Counted from the first letter of the stretch, positions 25,153-34,163 are shown. The stretch: DNA of 64,000 bases from Pseudomonas sp. A-RE-19 (GCF_019956555.1 NZ_JAHBDQ010000022.1:124001-188000); one strand, 5' to 3'. Notes: a model not told the origin generated them from the sequence alone. Numbers and translations are program-made.

Positions 25153-25172
25153 TACCGCAGAAACGGATATGT
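25153..25172. repeat. Solo copy of the inverted-repeat element's end
   Basis: TACCGCAGAAACGGATATGT repeats the outer end of the right arm (25048-25067) in the same orientation, 105 bases further on. Confidence 0.75.
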
Positions 25173-25236
25173 CACGATCAAAGAACAGGCCTCCTCCATG
25201 GAAAAACCATACAGAGTGCGATAACCGCCCAATAAA

Positions 25237-25265
25237 AAATGCCCCGATCTCTCAACCGGGGCATT
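25237..25265 (-). terminator. Terminator of actP
   Basis: AATGCCCCG / CGGGGCATT has a 10-base loop and, read on the minus strand, is followed by a TTTTTATT tract. Confidence 0.85.
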
Positions 25266-25294
25266 CATTTTAGCGCGGCTTATATATAGAAGCC

Positions 25295-26953
25295 TTAGTG
25301 CGAAACCGCCCCACTCGCCCCCAACCCGGTCTGCGAACGAACAAACTGCGGGAAGAACAGCGCCCGCTCGTTCACGCCCTCGGCCGACTTATCGGTGATC
25401 GAGAAGAACCAGATCCCGACAAATGCAATGGCCATGGAGAACAGCGCCGGGTATTCATACGGGAAGATCGCCTTCTCGTGCCCCATGATCTGCACCCAGA
25501 TGGTTGGCCCCAGTATCATCAGGCCAACAGCGCTGACCAGCCCCAGCCAGCCGCCGATCATCGCACCGCGAGTGGTCAGCTTCTTCCAGTACATGGAAAG
25601 CAGCAGCACCGGGAAGTTGCAGCTCGCCGCGATGGAGAACGCCAGGCCCACCATGAACGCGATGTTCTGCTTCTCGAACAGAATGCCCAGGCCGATCGCC
25701 AGCACCGCCAAGGCGATGGTGGTGATTTTCGAGACGCGGATCTCGTCCTTCTCGTTGGCCTTGCCCTTTTTGATCACGCTGGCATACAGGTCATGGGACA
25801 CCGCCGAGGCACCCGCCAGTGTCAAACCGGCCACCACCGCCAGGATGGTCGCGAACGCTACCGCCGAGATAAAGCCCAGGAAGATGCTGCCACCCACCGC
25901 GTTGGCCAGGTGCACCGCCGCCATGTTGTTGCCGCCCAACAGCGCGCCCGCTGCGTCCTTGAAGACCGGATTGGTGCTGACCAGCAGGATCGCGCCGAAG
26001 CCGATGATGAAGGTCAGGATGTAGAAGTAGCCAATGAAGCCGGTTGCATACAGCACGCTTTTACGAGCTTCTTTAGCGTCACTCACCGTGAAGAAGCGCA
26101 TCAGAATGTGCGGCAGGCCAGCGGTACCGAACATCAATGCCAGGCCAAGGGAAAACGCGGAGACCGGATCTTTCACCAGACCGCCAGGGCTCATGATCGC
26201 CTCACCTTTGGGGTGAACCTTGATCGCCTCGGAGAACAGCATGTTGAAGTCGAAGTTAACGTGCTTCATTACCATCAGCGCCATGAACGAGGCACCGGAC
26301 AACAACAGCACGGCCTTGATGATCTGCACCCAAGTGGTCGCCAGCATGCCGCCGAACAGCACGTACAGGCACATCAGGATACCGACCAGGACGACCGCAA
26401 CGTGATAGTCGAGACCGAACAGCAGCTGAATCAGCTTGCCGGCACCGACCATTTGCGCGATCAGGTAGAACGCCACCACCACCAGCGAACCGCAAGCCGA
26501 CAGCGAGCGGATCTGGGTTTGCCCGAGGCGATAGGACGCCACGTCGGCAAAGGTGTACTTACCCAGGTTACGCAGGCGCTCGGCGATCAGGAACAGAATG
26601 ATCGGCCAGCCCACCAGGAATCCGATCGAGTAGATCAAGCCGTCGTAGCCGGAGGCGAATACCAGGGCGGAAATACCCAGGAAGGACGCCGCGGACATAT
26701 AGTCACCGGCAATCGCCAGACCGTTCTGGAACCCGGTGATCTTGCCGCCCGCCGCATAGTAGTCGGCCGCCGATTTGTTGCGTTTGGACGCCCAGTAGGT
26801 GATGCACAGGGTTGCCCCCACGAACACCACGAACATCAAAATCGCGGAAACGTTGAGCGGTTGCTTCTGTACCGCGCCCGTCAGGGCTTCAGCCGCCCAG
26901 GCGCCAGGTGCGAAGGCTGCGATGCTCAATAGAGCCATTAGACGCCGGATCAT
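25295..26953 (-). CDS. actP: Cation/acetate symporter ActP (SSS family)
   Basis: ActP is a sodium:solute symporter that takes up acetate and related short carboxylates across the inner membrane. The 552 residues begin with a cleavable-looking signal (MIRRLMALLSIAAFAPGAWA) as in E. coli ActP, then about 13 membrane helices. The SSS core is visible in NGLAIAGDYMSAASFLGISA and GLPHILMRFFTV. Its start overlaps the end of the DUF485 gene by 4 bases, the usual yjcH-actP arrangement. An acetyl-CoA synthetase is not in the window. Confidence 0.96.
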   Translation of the reverse strand: MIRRLMALLSIAAFAPGAWAAEALTGAVQKQPLNVSAILMFVVFVGATLCITYWASKRNKSAADYYAAGGKITGFQNGLAIAGDYMSAASFLGISALVFASGYDGLIYSIGFLVGWPIILFLIAERLRNLGKYTFADVASYRLGQTQIRSLSACGSLVVVAFYLIAQMVGAGKLIQLLFGLDYHVAVVLVGILMCLYVLFGGMLATTWVQIIKAVLLLSGASFMALMVMKHVNFDFNMLFSEAIKVHPKGEAIMSPGGLVKDPVSAFSLGLALMFGTAGLPHILMRFFTVSDAKEARKSVLYATGFIGYFYILTFIIGFGAILLVSTNPVFKDAAGALLGGNNMAAVHLANAVGGSIFLGFISAVAFATILAVVAGLTLAGASAVSHDLYASVIKKGKANEKDEIRVSKITTIALAVLAIGLGILFEKQNIAFMVGLAFSIAASCNFPVLLLSMYWKKLTTRGAMIGGWLGLVSAVGLMILGPTIWVQIMGHEKAIFPYEYPALFSMAIAFVGIWFFSITDKSAEGVNERALFFPQFVRSQTGLGASGAVSH

Positions 26954-27261
26954 TGCTGAGCCTCCTTGAGAATCGCATTGTTCAAGTCGTCGAATTCGCC
27001 ATTGGCGCGTCGCACATAGATGCCCGTCAGGACAAAGGCCGAAACAATCAGCCCGACACCGATCGGAATGCCCCAGGTAATCGATGACTCAGGGCTGATC
27101 TTCGCGCCCAGAATATGCGGCCCGTAAGCAATCAAAAGGATGAATCCGGAGTACAGCCCAAGCATGATCGCTGAAAGAATCCAGGCGAATCGTTCCCTCT
27201 TACTAACCAGCTCCTTGAAGCGCGGGCTGTTTTGAATCGAGAGGTAAATGCTGTCGTTCAT
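26950..27261 (-). CDS. DUF485 family membrane protein (YjcH type)
   Basis: The 103-residue protein has two membrane helices (about 25-46 and 63-85) and the DUF485 pattern SPRFKELVSKRERFAWILS. It is always found with ActP-type symporters and is thought to be an accessory subunit, though its role is not proven. I chose ATG 27261 (MNDSIYLSIQ), with GAGG about 9 bases upstream; 15 codons further upstream are open but lack similarity. It is coupled to actP by an ATGA overlap. Confidence 0.92.
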   Translation of the reverse strand: MNDSIYLSIQNSPRFKELVSKRERFAWILSAIMLGLYSGFILLIAYGPHILGAKISPESSITWGIPIGVGLIVSAFVLTGIYVRRANGEFDDLNNAILKEAQQ

Positions 27262-27373
27262 TGTTTTTATCCTCGCAGCACAGATTTTAGTTGGAACGTT
27301 ATCCACTCTATGCGGCTGCCGGACAGGTTCCAGACGACCTTAGTATTAGAACGACATGACAGAGTCGCCATTG

Positions 27374-27462
27374 CGAGAGTGGGCTTGCTCGCGAAGACGG
27401 AGTGTCAGCCGGCATCGATACTGAATGACACACCGCTTTCGCGAGCAAGCCCGCTCCCACAT
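27374..27462. repeat. REPIN-like pair of type-II REPs, left copy decayed
   Basis: A mutated GTGGGCTTGCTCGCGAAG copy is followed by the inverted TTTCGCGAGCAAGCCCGCTC copy. The left arm lacks the usual GGGAG start. Confidence 0.75.
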
Positions 27463-27463
27463 A

Positions 27464-27505
27464 AAAAAGCAAAAGGCCCCTTGGCATTTAAGCCAAGGGG
27501 CCTCA
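27464..27505 (-). terminator. Terminator of the betaine-binding protein gene
   Basis: A perfect 12-base stem AGGCCCCTTGGC / GCCAAGGGGCCT with loop ATTTA is followed on the minus strand by TTTTGC and TTTTTT. Confidence 0.92.
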
Positions 27506-27535
27506 AGAGGTGCTGACCAGACGCGTCAGGTCAAA

Positions 27536-28387
27536 TCATTTGGTCCAGTCGGCAACACGATCCGGGTGTTTGGCCACCCAATCCTTCGCAGCAACCTCAG
27601 GCTTGGCGCCGTCCTGAATCGCCAACATGACTTCGCCGATTTCGTCTTTCGACGCCCATTGGAAGTTCTTCAGGAACTTCGCAACTTCCGGCGCTTTGGT
27701 TCCCAGCTCTTTGCTACCGATGCTGTTCACGGTTTCAGCCGCGCCATAAACGCCTTTCGGGTCGTCCAGGAAGCGCAGTTTCCACTTGGCGAACATCCAG
27801 TGCGGCACCCAACCGGTGACGGCAATGGATTCGTTTTTCTTCTCGGCACGGGTCAGCTCGGCAATCATGCCGGCGCCGGAACTGGCCTTGAGGGTGTAGT
27901 TGTCCAGACCGTAGTCCTTGATGGCCTGATCGGTCTTGAGCATCACGCCTGAACCGGCATCGATGCCGACGATACGACCTTTGAAGCTGTCGTCGGTTTT
28001 CAGGTCTGCAATAGACTTGGCCTTGACGTATTCCGGCACGATCAGACCGATTTTCGCATCCTTGAAGTTCGGGCCGTAATCGACGACCTGATCCTTGTTC
28101 TTGGCCCAGTATTCACCGTGGGTCACGGGCAACCACGCCGACAGCATGGCGTCGAGTTTGCCAGTAGCCACACCCTGCCACATGATCCCGGTGGCAACGG
28201 CTTGCAGCTTCACGTCATAACCGAGTTTCTGCCTGATCACTTCAGCAGCCACGTTGGTCGTGGCGACGCTGTCCGACCAGCCATCGACATAACCGATCGT
28301 CACTGCCTTGCCTTCGGCGCTGGCCACCGTAGAACTGATCGCCAGCACCAAAGCCGCACCTGCGCCCAAGAGTCGTCGCATCTTCAT
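27536..28387 (-). CDS. Glycine betaine/choline-type ABC transporter substrate-binding protein
   Basis: The 283-residue periplasmic binding protein has a signal peptide (MKMRRLLGAGAALVLAISST, cleaved around ASA-EG). The OpuAC/ProX-type fold is shown by VTIGYVDGWSDSVATTNVA, where the aromatic residue could join a ligand cage, and AMLSAWLPVTHGEYW. It should deliver a quaternary amine to an ABC permease, but no permease or ATPase gene is adjacent, so it is an orphan like Pseudomonas BetX or CbcX-type proteins that share one core transporter. I chose ATG 28387 with GGGGAAG 5 bases upstream; a 29-codon extension is open but unlikely. Confidence 0.9.
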   Translation of the reverse strand: MKMRRLLGAGAALVLAISSTVASAEGKAVTIGYVDGWSDSVATTNVAAEVIRQKLGYDVKLQAVATGIMWQGVATGKLDAMLSAWLPVTHGEYWAKNKDQVVDYGPNFKDAKIGLIVPEYVKAKSIADLKTDDSFKGRIVGIDAGSGVMLKTDQAIKDYGLDNYTLKASSGAGMIAELTRAEKKNESIAVTGWVPHWMFAKWKLRFLDDPKGVYGAAETVNSIGSKELGTKAPEVAKFLKNFQWASKDEIGEVMLAIQDGAKPEVAAKDWVAKHPDRVADWTK

Positions 28388-28716
28388 CGTTACTTCCCCG
28401 AAAGTGCTGCGCTCGACGGATGCCGAGCCGCTCAACGTATTGTTATGGTGCACAGCGCCCCCATCACGCCTCACCGCAAACTCGTCCGAACATCAGCGGA
28501 GTACTGACGCGTCGATAATCAACCCCCCGCCAACGGCGACCTGCTCTGTCAGCGACCTCAAGGCATCGAGAAACGACATCAGAACGCCATTAATCGTGCC
28601 CCGTGAAAGGACCCGTACCAACCCCGCCCGAACTTTGCATGTCAAAATTATGCAGGTCACCAAGCACGGGACAAATACAGGTAACATGCGCGGCTTTGCT
28701 CCCAGACGGCCTGACC
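28388..28716. other. Divergent intergenic region, no gene recognised
   Basis: These 329 bases lie between the betaine-binding protein and the glucan synthase. They must carry both promoters. Short reading frames exist but none has a ribosome site and recognisable product. I see no convincing sigma70 boxes by eye. Confidence 0.5.
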
Positions 28717-30270
28717 ATGCCCGCGACATCACGCTTTCCTTTTCCTGCCTATATATTCGCCTGCCTGCTGGGGCTTTTTGCCCTCGGTGGCTTCTGGTAT
28801 GGCCTCGGCAAACCGGTGATCCTGCCGGACGTGGCCAGCGCGACGCACAAGCTGCAATGTGCTTCCTATACCCCGTTCGACAAGGACCAATCACCGTTCG
28901 ATGTGCCGTTCAAACTGCGGCCCGAGCGCATGGACGCCGACCTTGCACTTCTGGCAACCCGTTTCGAATGCATCCGCACCTACTCCATGACCGGCCTCGA
29001 GGCCCTGCCCGCCCTGGCGCGCAAGCACGGCTTGAAGCTGATGATCGGCGCCTGGGTCAACAGTAATCCGGTGGACACCGCCAAGGAGGTCGACCTGCTG
29101 ATCGCCTCGGCCAATGCCAACGCCGATGTAGTGACCTCGGTGATCGTAGGTAACGAAACCCTGCTGCGCAAGGAAGTCACCGGCGCGCAGTTGGCGACGC
29201 TGATCAACAAGGTCAAAAGCCAGGTCAAACAACCGGTGACCTACGCCGATGTCTGGGAGTTCTGGCTCAAGCATCCCGAAGTCGCCCCGGCGGTGGACTT
29301 TTTGACCATTCATTTGCTGCCGTACTGGGAAGACGAGCCATCGAACATCGACGCCGCACTACAGCATGTGGCCGAAGTACGTCAGGTGTTCGGCAACAAA
29401 TTTGCGCCCAAGGACGTGCTGATTGGCGAAACCGGCTGGCCAAGCGAAGGCCGTCAGCGCGAAACCGCCCTGCCGAGCCGGGTCAACGAAGCCAAGTTCA
29501 TTCGCGGTTTTGTCGCCATGGCCGAGCAGCAAGGCTGGCATTACAACCTGATCGAGGCTTTCGACCAGCCTTGGAAACGCGCCAGCGAAGGCGCAGTGGG
29601 AGGTTACTGGGGACTGTTCGACGCCGATCGCCAGGATAAAGGCGTACTCGCCGGGCCGGTCTCGAACGTGCCGTACTGGTCGCAATGGCTGGCGGTGGGT
29701 GGCTTGATCTTCATCGGCACGCTGATCCTCGGCGGTCGCGTTCGCAGCACTCGCGCGGCGTTGGTGCTGCCACTGCTGGGTGCCTTGGCGGCCTGTTCGA
29801 TTGGCGCCTGGGGTGACCTGGCCCGTGTCACCACACGATTTGCCAGTGAATGGCTGTGGGTCGCCTTGCTGACAGGGTTGAATCTGTTGGTGCTGGCCCA
29901 TGCCGCGCTGACCTTGAGCGCTCGTACCGGCTGGCGTGAACGCGCCTTCAATGCTCTGGAACGTCGGGCAGGCTGGTGGCTGGCAGCGACAGGTTTTGCG
30001 GCGGCGGTAATGATGCTGGAGCTGGTGTTCGACCCGCGTTATCGCAGCTTCCCGAGTGTCGCGTTCATCCTGCCGGCGCTGGTGTACCTGTGCCGTCCGG
30101 TGAACGTACCGCGTCGGGAAATCGCCGTGCTGACCTTTATTATCGGTGCCGGTATTGCGCCGCAGCTGTATCAGGAAGGTTTGCAGAACCAGCAGGCCTG
30201 GGGTTGGGCGCTGGTGAGTGTGTTGATGATGGCAGCGTTGTGGCGCAGCTTGCGGGTTCGCAAGGGCTGA
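28717..30270 (+). CDS. Membrane-anchored GH17-like protein, putative beta-(1,6)-glucan synthase
   Basis: The 517-residue protein has an N-terminal membrane helix (about 11-29), then a periplasmic domain of about 300 residues resembling glycoside hydrolase family 17 (FECIRTYSMTGLEALPALAR, VIVGNETLLRKE and the catalytic-like GETGWPSEG), then about six to seven membrane helices. Such proteins are annotated as beta-(1,6)-glucan synthases and may modify cyclic or osmoregulated periplasmic glucans; this is by family only. The candidate acid/base and nucleophile are E in VGNETL and E in GETGWPS. I chose ATG 28717 (MPATSRFPFPAY); its ribosome site is weak. Confidence 0.85.
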   Translation: MPATSRFPFPAYIFACLLGLFALGGFWYGLGKPVILPDVASATHKLQCASYTPFDKDQSPFDVPFKLRPERMDADLALLATRFECIRTYSMTGLEALPALARKHGLKLMIGAWVNSNPVDTAKEVDLLIASANANADVVTSVIVGNETLLRKEVTGAQLATLINKVKSQVKQPVTYADVWEFWLKHPEVAPAVDFLTIHLLPYWEDEPSNIDAALQHVAEVRQVFGNKFAPKDVLIGETGWPSEGRQRETALPSRVNEAKFIRGFVAMAEQQGWHYNLIEAFDQPWKRASEGAVGGYWGLFDADRQDKGVLAGPVSNVPYWSQWLAVGGLIFIGTLILGGRVRSTRAALVLPLLGALAACSIGAWGDLARVTTRFASEWLWVALLTGLNLLVLAHAALTLSARTGWRERAFNALERRAGWWLAATGFAAAVMMLELVFDPRYRSFPSVAFILPALVYLCRPVNVPRREIAVLTFIIGAGIAPQLYQEGLQNQQAWGWALVSVLMMAALWRSLRVRKG

Positions 30271-30292
30271 TCTTCAGCGCCGCAACCGGCCC

Positions 30293-30375
30293 CATCGCGA
30301 GCAGGCTCGCTCCCACCTTTAACCGCGTTCTTATGCTAGATGCGGTCGAATGTGGGAGCGAGCCTGCTCGCGATG
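30293..30375. repeat. REPIN: two inverted type-I REPs
   Basis: CATCGCGAGCAGGCTCGCTC and its reverse complement are separated by about 33 bases, between two convergent genes. Confidence 0.9.
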
Positions 30376-30383
30376 ACGGACTA

Positions 30384-30752
30384 TCAGGCGCTACGGGACG
30401 CCCGGACCAGACGCAAAGCAGCAATCACCACCGCAAACACCGCCAACGTAGTGTTGTACAACGCCAGCGCCGGAAACCCGAATATCAGCGCCAGCACCGC
30501 CAACCACCACCCCGCTCGCCCCGGCAGCACAAAACCGATCACGGCGGCGGCCACTGCCGCCCAGCCCAGCACCTTGAAATGAATCATCAAGCCAAGATTC
30601 GAGCGAATCTGACATTCCCAACGGGTGGCTTCGTCAACGCAGATGCCGACCCATTGAGCATCCTCCATAAAGCCATAACGCGCGCCATAACTGGCGGCCA
30701 GCCACATTGGCAGAAGAACGATCAGCAGAATCACGGGCAGACGGCGAGACAT
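30384..30752 (-). CDS. Hypothetical inner-membrane protein
   Basis: I do not recognise the family. The 122 residues have an N-terminal helix (about 7-23), a loop with two cysteines (GICVDEATRWECQIR) that may form a periplasmic disulfide, and three further hydrophobic stretches (61-78, 83-96 and 98-112). I chose ATG 30752 because GGAG lies 8 bases upstream. It is a single gene whose stop lies 9 bases from a REPIN. Confidence 0.7.
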   Translation of the reverse strand: MSRRLPVILLIVLLPMWLAASYGARYGFMEDAQWVGICVDEATRWECQIRSNLGLMIHFKVLGWAAVAAAVIGFVLPGRAGWWLAVLALIFGFPALALYNTTLAVFAVVIAALRLVRASRSA

Positions 30753-30975
30753 GAAACACTCCAATAAACGAAATCGGCGGCCAGCTTAATCTCCCGACAG
30801 CCGTACGCAAGCGCTAACAACAGTTAACTGGCCAGCCAATCACTGCAAAGTGTATCGTCCCGCTACCGTTGCTCCGAAATCAGTCTGTTTGGTGCCGATG
30901 CATGGCACTTTGACGCAAATCCGATGGTCATAGCCTGCGAACTTCATCCGGCACCTTCCTCTAAGGGATCTAGTC

Positions 30976-32274
30976 ATGCTCCGTTCCTTGCGCTTCGCCG
31001 CCCTGTTTGGCGGCTTGATTTTAAGTGCGTCCGCGCTGGCGGCCGACATTGATGCCGCCAGTTATGGCTACCCCCTGACCAACCCGTTCGAGGCGACCAT
31101 CGCCACGACACCGCCAGAGTTGCGCCCGGAATTGCCGCTGGATGAGGATATCAATCAGGAAGATCGCAGCGTCAGATTGCGCCCGGAGCGTGAATTCAGC
31201 CTGCCGGACAACTTCTGGCCGGTAAAGAAACTCACCTACCGCATCGCCACGCAAGATCACGCCGCACCGTTGATCTTCCTGATCTCCGGCACCGGTGCAC
31301 GTTATGACAGCACCCTCAACGAGTACCTGAAAAAGCTCTACTACAAGGCCGGCTATCACGTGGTGCAGTTGTCATCGCCCACCAGCTTCGATTTCATGAG
31401 CGCCGCCTCGCGTTTCGCCACCCCAGGCGTGACCAAAGAAGATGCCGAAGACATGTACCGAGTGATGCAGGCCGTGCGGGCGCAAAACCCGAAACTGCCA
31501 GTCACCGAATATTTCCTGACCGGCTACAGCCTCGGCGCCCTGGATGCGGCCTTTGTGGCGCACCTGGATGAAATCCGTCGCAGCTTCAACTTCAAGAAAG
31601 TCTTGCTGCTCAACCCGCCGGTCAACCTTTACACCTCGATCACCAATCTGGACAAGCTGGTACAGACAGAGGTGAAGGGCATCAACAACAGCACCACCTT
31701 CTATGAGCTGGTGCTGGGCAAACTGACCCGTTACTTCCAGCAGAAGGGCTACATCGACCTCAACGATGCCCTGCTCTACGACTTCCAGCAGTCCAAGCAG
31801 CACCTGAGCAACGAACAGATGGCCATGCTGATCGGCACTTCGTTCCGGTTCTCGGCAGCTGATATCGCCTTCACCTCGGACCTGATCAACCGCCGTGGCC
31901 TGATCACCCCGCCGAAATACCCGATCACCGAAGGCACCACCCTCACGCCGTTCCTCAAGCGCGCGCTGCAATGCGACTTCGACTGCTACCTGACCGAACA
32001 GGTCATTCCGATGTGGCGTGCCCGCACCGATGGCGGCAGCCTGCTGCAACTGATCGATCAGGTCAGCCTGTATGCGCTCAAGGATTACCTGCACGACAGC
32101 CCGAAAATCGCGGTCATGCACAACGCCGATGACGTGATCCTCGGTCCTGGCGACCTGGGGTTTCTGCGCCGCACCTTTGGCGACCGTTTGACTGTTTATC
32201 CATTGGGCGGCCATTGCGGCAACCTCAACTATCGCGTCAACAGCGACGCCATGCTGGAGTTTTTCCGTGGCTAA
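30976..32274 (+). CDS. Periplasmic alpha/beta-hydrolase-like protein coupled to an MlaA homologue
   Basis: The 432-residue protein has a signal peptide (hydrophobic 6-20, cleaved near ALA-AD). The fold looks like an alpha/beta hydrolase: LIFLISGTGARYDS could be the oxyanion region, GYSLG a nucleophile elbow with S185, D385/D386 in HNADDVILG and H413 in GGHCGNLNY the other triad members. Homologues are sometimes labelled serine/threonine kinase, but no kinase motif is visible. It overlaps the next gene by 8 bases, so the two products are probably made together; a role in envelope lipid handling is inference. The substrate is unknown. Confidence 0.75.
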   Translation: MLRSLRFAALFGGLILSASALAADIDAASYGYPLTNPFEATIATTPPELRPELPLDEDINQEDRSVRLRPEREFSLPDNFWPVKKLTYRIATQDHAAPLIFLISGTGARYDSTLNEYLKKLYYKAGYHVVQLSSPTSFDFMSAASRFATPGVTKEDAEDMYRVMQAVRAQNPKLPVTEYFLTGYSLGALDAAFVAHLDEIRRSFNFKKVLLLNPPVNLYTSITNLDKLVQTEVKGINNSTTFYELVLGKLTRYFQQKGYIDLNDALLYDFQQSKQHLSNEQMAMLIGTSFRFSAADIAFTSDLINRRGLITPPKYPITEGTTLTPFLKRALQCDFDCYLTEQVIPMWRARTDGGSLLQLIDQVSLYALKDYLHDSPKIAVMHNADDVILGPGDLGFLRRTFGDRLTVYPLGGHCGNLNYRVNSDAMLEFFRG

Positions 32275-33055
32275 ATACCCCCTGCTGATCGCAGCCTTAC
32301 TCTGTGCAGGCGTCGCCAATGCCGACAACAGCAAAGCCAACGCACCGGTTGTCATCGACAGCGATGGTTTCAAGGAACCGCTGAGCAAACTCAAATTCAA
32401 CCCCGGGCTGGATCAGCGCGAGTTCGAACGTTCGACGCTCAACGCGCTGAACGTCTACGACCCCCTGGAGGAGTGGAACCGCCGCGTCTACCACTTCAAC
32501 TACCGATTCGACCAATGGGTGTTCCTGCCCGTGGTCAACGGCTATCGCTACATCACCCCAAGCTTCCTGCGCACCGGCGTCAGCAACTTCTTCAACAACG
32601 TCGGCGATGTACCGAACCTGGTGAACAGCCTGCTGCAATTCAAGGGGCAGCGCTCGCTGGAAACCACCGCGCGCCTGCTGCTCAACACCACCATTGGTGT
32701 CGCCGGCCTGTGGGACCCCGCCACCGCCATGGGGCTGCCGCGCCGTAGTGAAGACTTCGGCCAGACCCTGGGCTTCTACGGCGTACCGGGTGGCGCCTAC
32801 TTCGTGCTGCCGATCCTTGGCCCGTCAAACCTGCGTGACACCGCAGGCCTGGTGGTCGATTACACCGGCGAATCGGCGATCAACTTCCTGAACGTTGCCG
32901 AAGTCAGCTCCAATCATCCGGAAGTCTGGGTACTGCGCAGTATCGACAAGCGTTATCAGACCAGCTTCCGCTACGGCCAGCTGAACACGCCGTTCGAGTA
33001 CGAAAAAGTGCGTTACGTGTACACCGAGTCGCGCAAGCTGCAGGTCGCCGAATAG
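32267..33055 (+). CDS. MlaA/VacJ family protein, apparently without lipobox
   Basis: The 262-residue product matches MlaA, the outer-membrane part of the Mla system that removes phospholipids from the outer leaflet: VYDPLEEWNRRVYHFNYRFD, VSNFFNNVGDVPNLVNSLLQ and GGAYFVLPILGPSNLRD are family hallmarks. Its signal sequence (LLIAALLCAGVANA) ends in an ANA site. The only cysteine (C13) is not preceded by a lipobox, so the mature protein may be soluble and periplasmic, unlike E. coli MlaA. The start is GTG 32267 with GGAG 7 bases upstream, inside the preceding gene. mlaB-F genes are not in the window. Confidence 0.88.
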   Translation: MAKYPLLIAALLCAGVANADNSKANAPVVIDSDGFKEPLSKLKFNPGLDQREFERSTLNALNVYDPLEEWNRRVYHFNYRFDQWVFLPVVNGYRYITPSFLRTGVSNFFNNVGDVPNLVNSLLQFKGQRSLETTARLLLNTTIGVAGLWDPATAMGLPRRSEDFGQTLGFYGVPGGAYFVLPILGPSNLRDTAGLVVDYTGESAINFLNVAEVSSNHPEVWVLRSIDKRYQTSFRYGQLNTPFEYEKVRYVYTESRKLQVAE

Positions 33056-33070
33056 ATTCCGTCGGCAACA

Positions 33071-33108
33071 AAAAAGGCCATTCGATTTGCGTCGAATGGC
33101 CTTTTTTC
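33071..33108 (+). terminator. Terminator after the mlaA-like gene
   Basis: AAAAAAGGCCATTCGA / TCGAATGGCCTTTTTT forms a 16-base stem with T and A runs on both ends, about 15 bases after the stop. Confidence 0.93.
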
Positions 33109-33138
33109 ATAACGAACCTGCAAACACCACAAAACAGA

Positions 33139-33228
33139 TGTGGGAGCGGGCTTGCTCGCGAAAGCGGTGTGTCAATCAACATTGATATTGGATGTGCTGG
33201 CCTCTTCGCGAGCAAGCCCGCTCCCACA
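33139..33228. repeat. REPIN: two inverted type-II REPs
   Basis: TGTGGGAGCGGGCTTGCTCG and its reverse complement are about 40 bases apart. The core differs from type I (GGGCTTG instead of GAGCCTG). Confidence 0.88.
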
Positions 33229-33248
33229 GTTGGCCGTATTGCCAGGCG

Positions 33249-34163
33249 TCAGCCTTTGACTGCTTTCCAGATTTTGCTCACGAGCATCACCCCGATCAAC
33301 ACCGCCGCACCCGCCACGATCCCGGCCACCGCATTCAGCAACGTCGGCACGATAAACCCGGCCCCACCAGCAGCTGCGGTGACACTCTCGATCCAGTGAT
33401 GAACCGCCGGCACGCCATGGGTCAGAATCCCGCCGCCGACCAAAAACATCGCTGCAGTGCCGATCACCGACAGGCTTTTCATCATGTACGGCGCGGCACG
33501 CAGGATCCCGTCGCCGATACTTTTGGCCATCTGGCCAGGCTTCTGGGTCAGCCACAGACCGAGATCGTCGAGCTTGACGATGCCGGCCACCAGGCCGTAG
33601 ACGCCGATGGTCATGACGATGGCGATGCCCGAGAGCACGATCACTTGCTGGGTCAGCGAAGCGGCAGCCACGGTGCCCAGGGTGATGGCGATGATTTCCG
33701 CCGAGAGGATGAAATCGGTACGAATGGCACCTTTGATCTTGTCTTTCTCGAACGCCACCAGATCGACTGCGGGATTGGCCACAGCTTCAACCAACTCTGC
33801 GTGTTCGGCCTGATCCTCAGCTTTGCTGTGCAAGAATTTGTGGGCAAGTTTCTCGAAGCCTTCGAAGCACAGGTACGCACCACCGACCATCAACAACGGC
33901 GTGACCAACCACGGAATGAACGCACTGATGGCCAATGCCGACGGCACCAGAATCAGCTTGTTAAGGAACGAGCCCTTGGCCACCGCCCACACCACCGGGA
34001 TCTCCCGCTCGGCACGCACGCCGGAAACCTGCTGAGCGTTGAGCGCCAGATCGTCGCCCAGTACACCGGAGGTCTTCTTTGCGGCCATTTTGGTCATCAA
34101 CGCCACATCGTCCAGTACGGTGGCGATGTCGTCGATCAGCACCAGCAAACTGCTTCCTGCCAT
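33249..34163 (-). CDS. DUF808 family inner-membrane protein (YedI type)
   Basis: The 304-residue protein has several hydrophobic segments and the DUF808 start MAGSSLLVLIDDIATVLDDV, then AAKKTSGVLGDDLALNAQQV and the polar segment DQAEHAELVEAVANPAVDLV before a second membrane block. The family has no established function. It stands alone, with a TetR-type gene divergent from it 134 bases away. The regulator might control it, but the sequence gives no direct proof. Confidence 0.88.
   Translation of the reverse strand: MAGSSLLVLIDDIATVLDDVALMTKMAAKKTSGVLGDDLALNAQQVSGVRAEREIPVVWAVAKGSFLNKLILVPSALAISAFIPWLVTPLLMVGGAYLCFEGFEKLAHKFLHSKAEDQAEHAELVEAVANPAVDLVAFEKDKIKGAIRTDFILSAEIIAITLGTVAAASLTQQVIVLSGIAIVMTIGVYGLVAGIVKLDDLGLWLTQKPGQMAKSIGDGILRAAPYMMKSLSVIGTAAMFLVGGGILTHGVPAVHHWIESVTAAAGGAGFIVPTLLNAVAGIVAGAAVLIGVMLVSKIWKAVKG

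Noticed and set aside
27262..27360. Possible sigma54 promoter upstream of the DUF485-actP pair
   Set aside because: A GG-N10-GC pattern is seen (TGGAAC, then CGGCA), but both halves depart from the consensus, so I do not list it as a feature.
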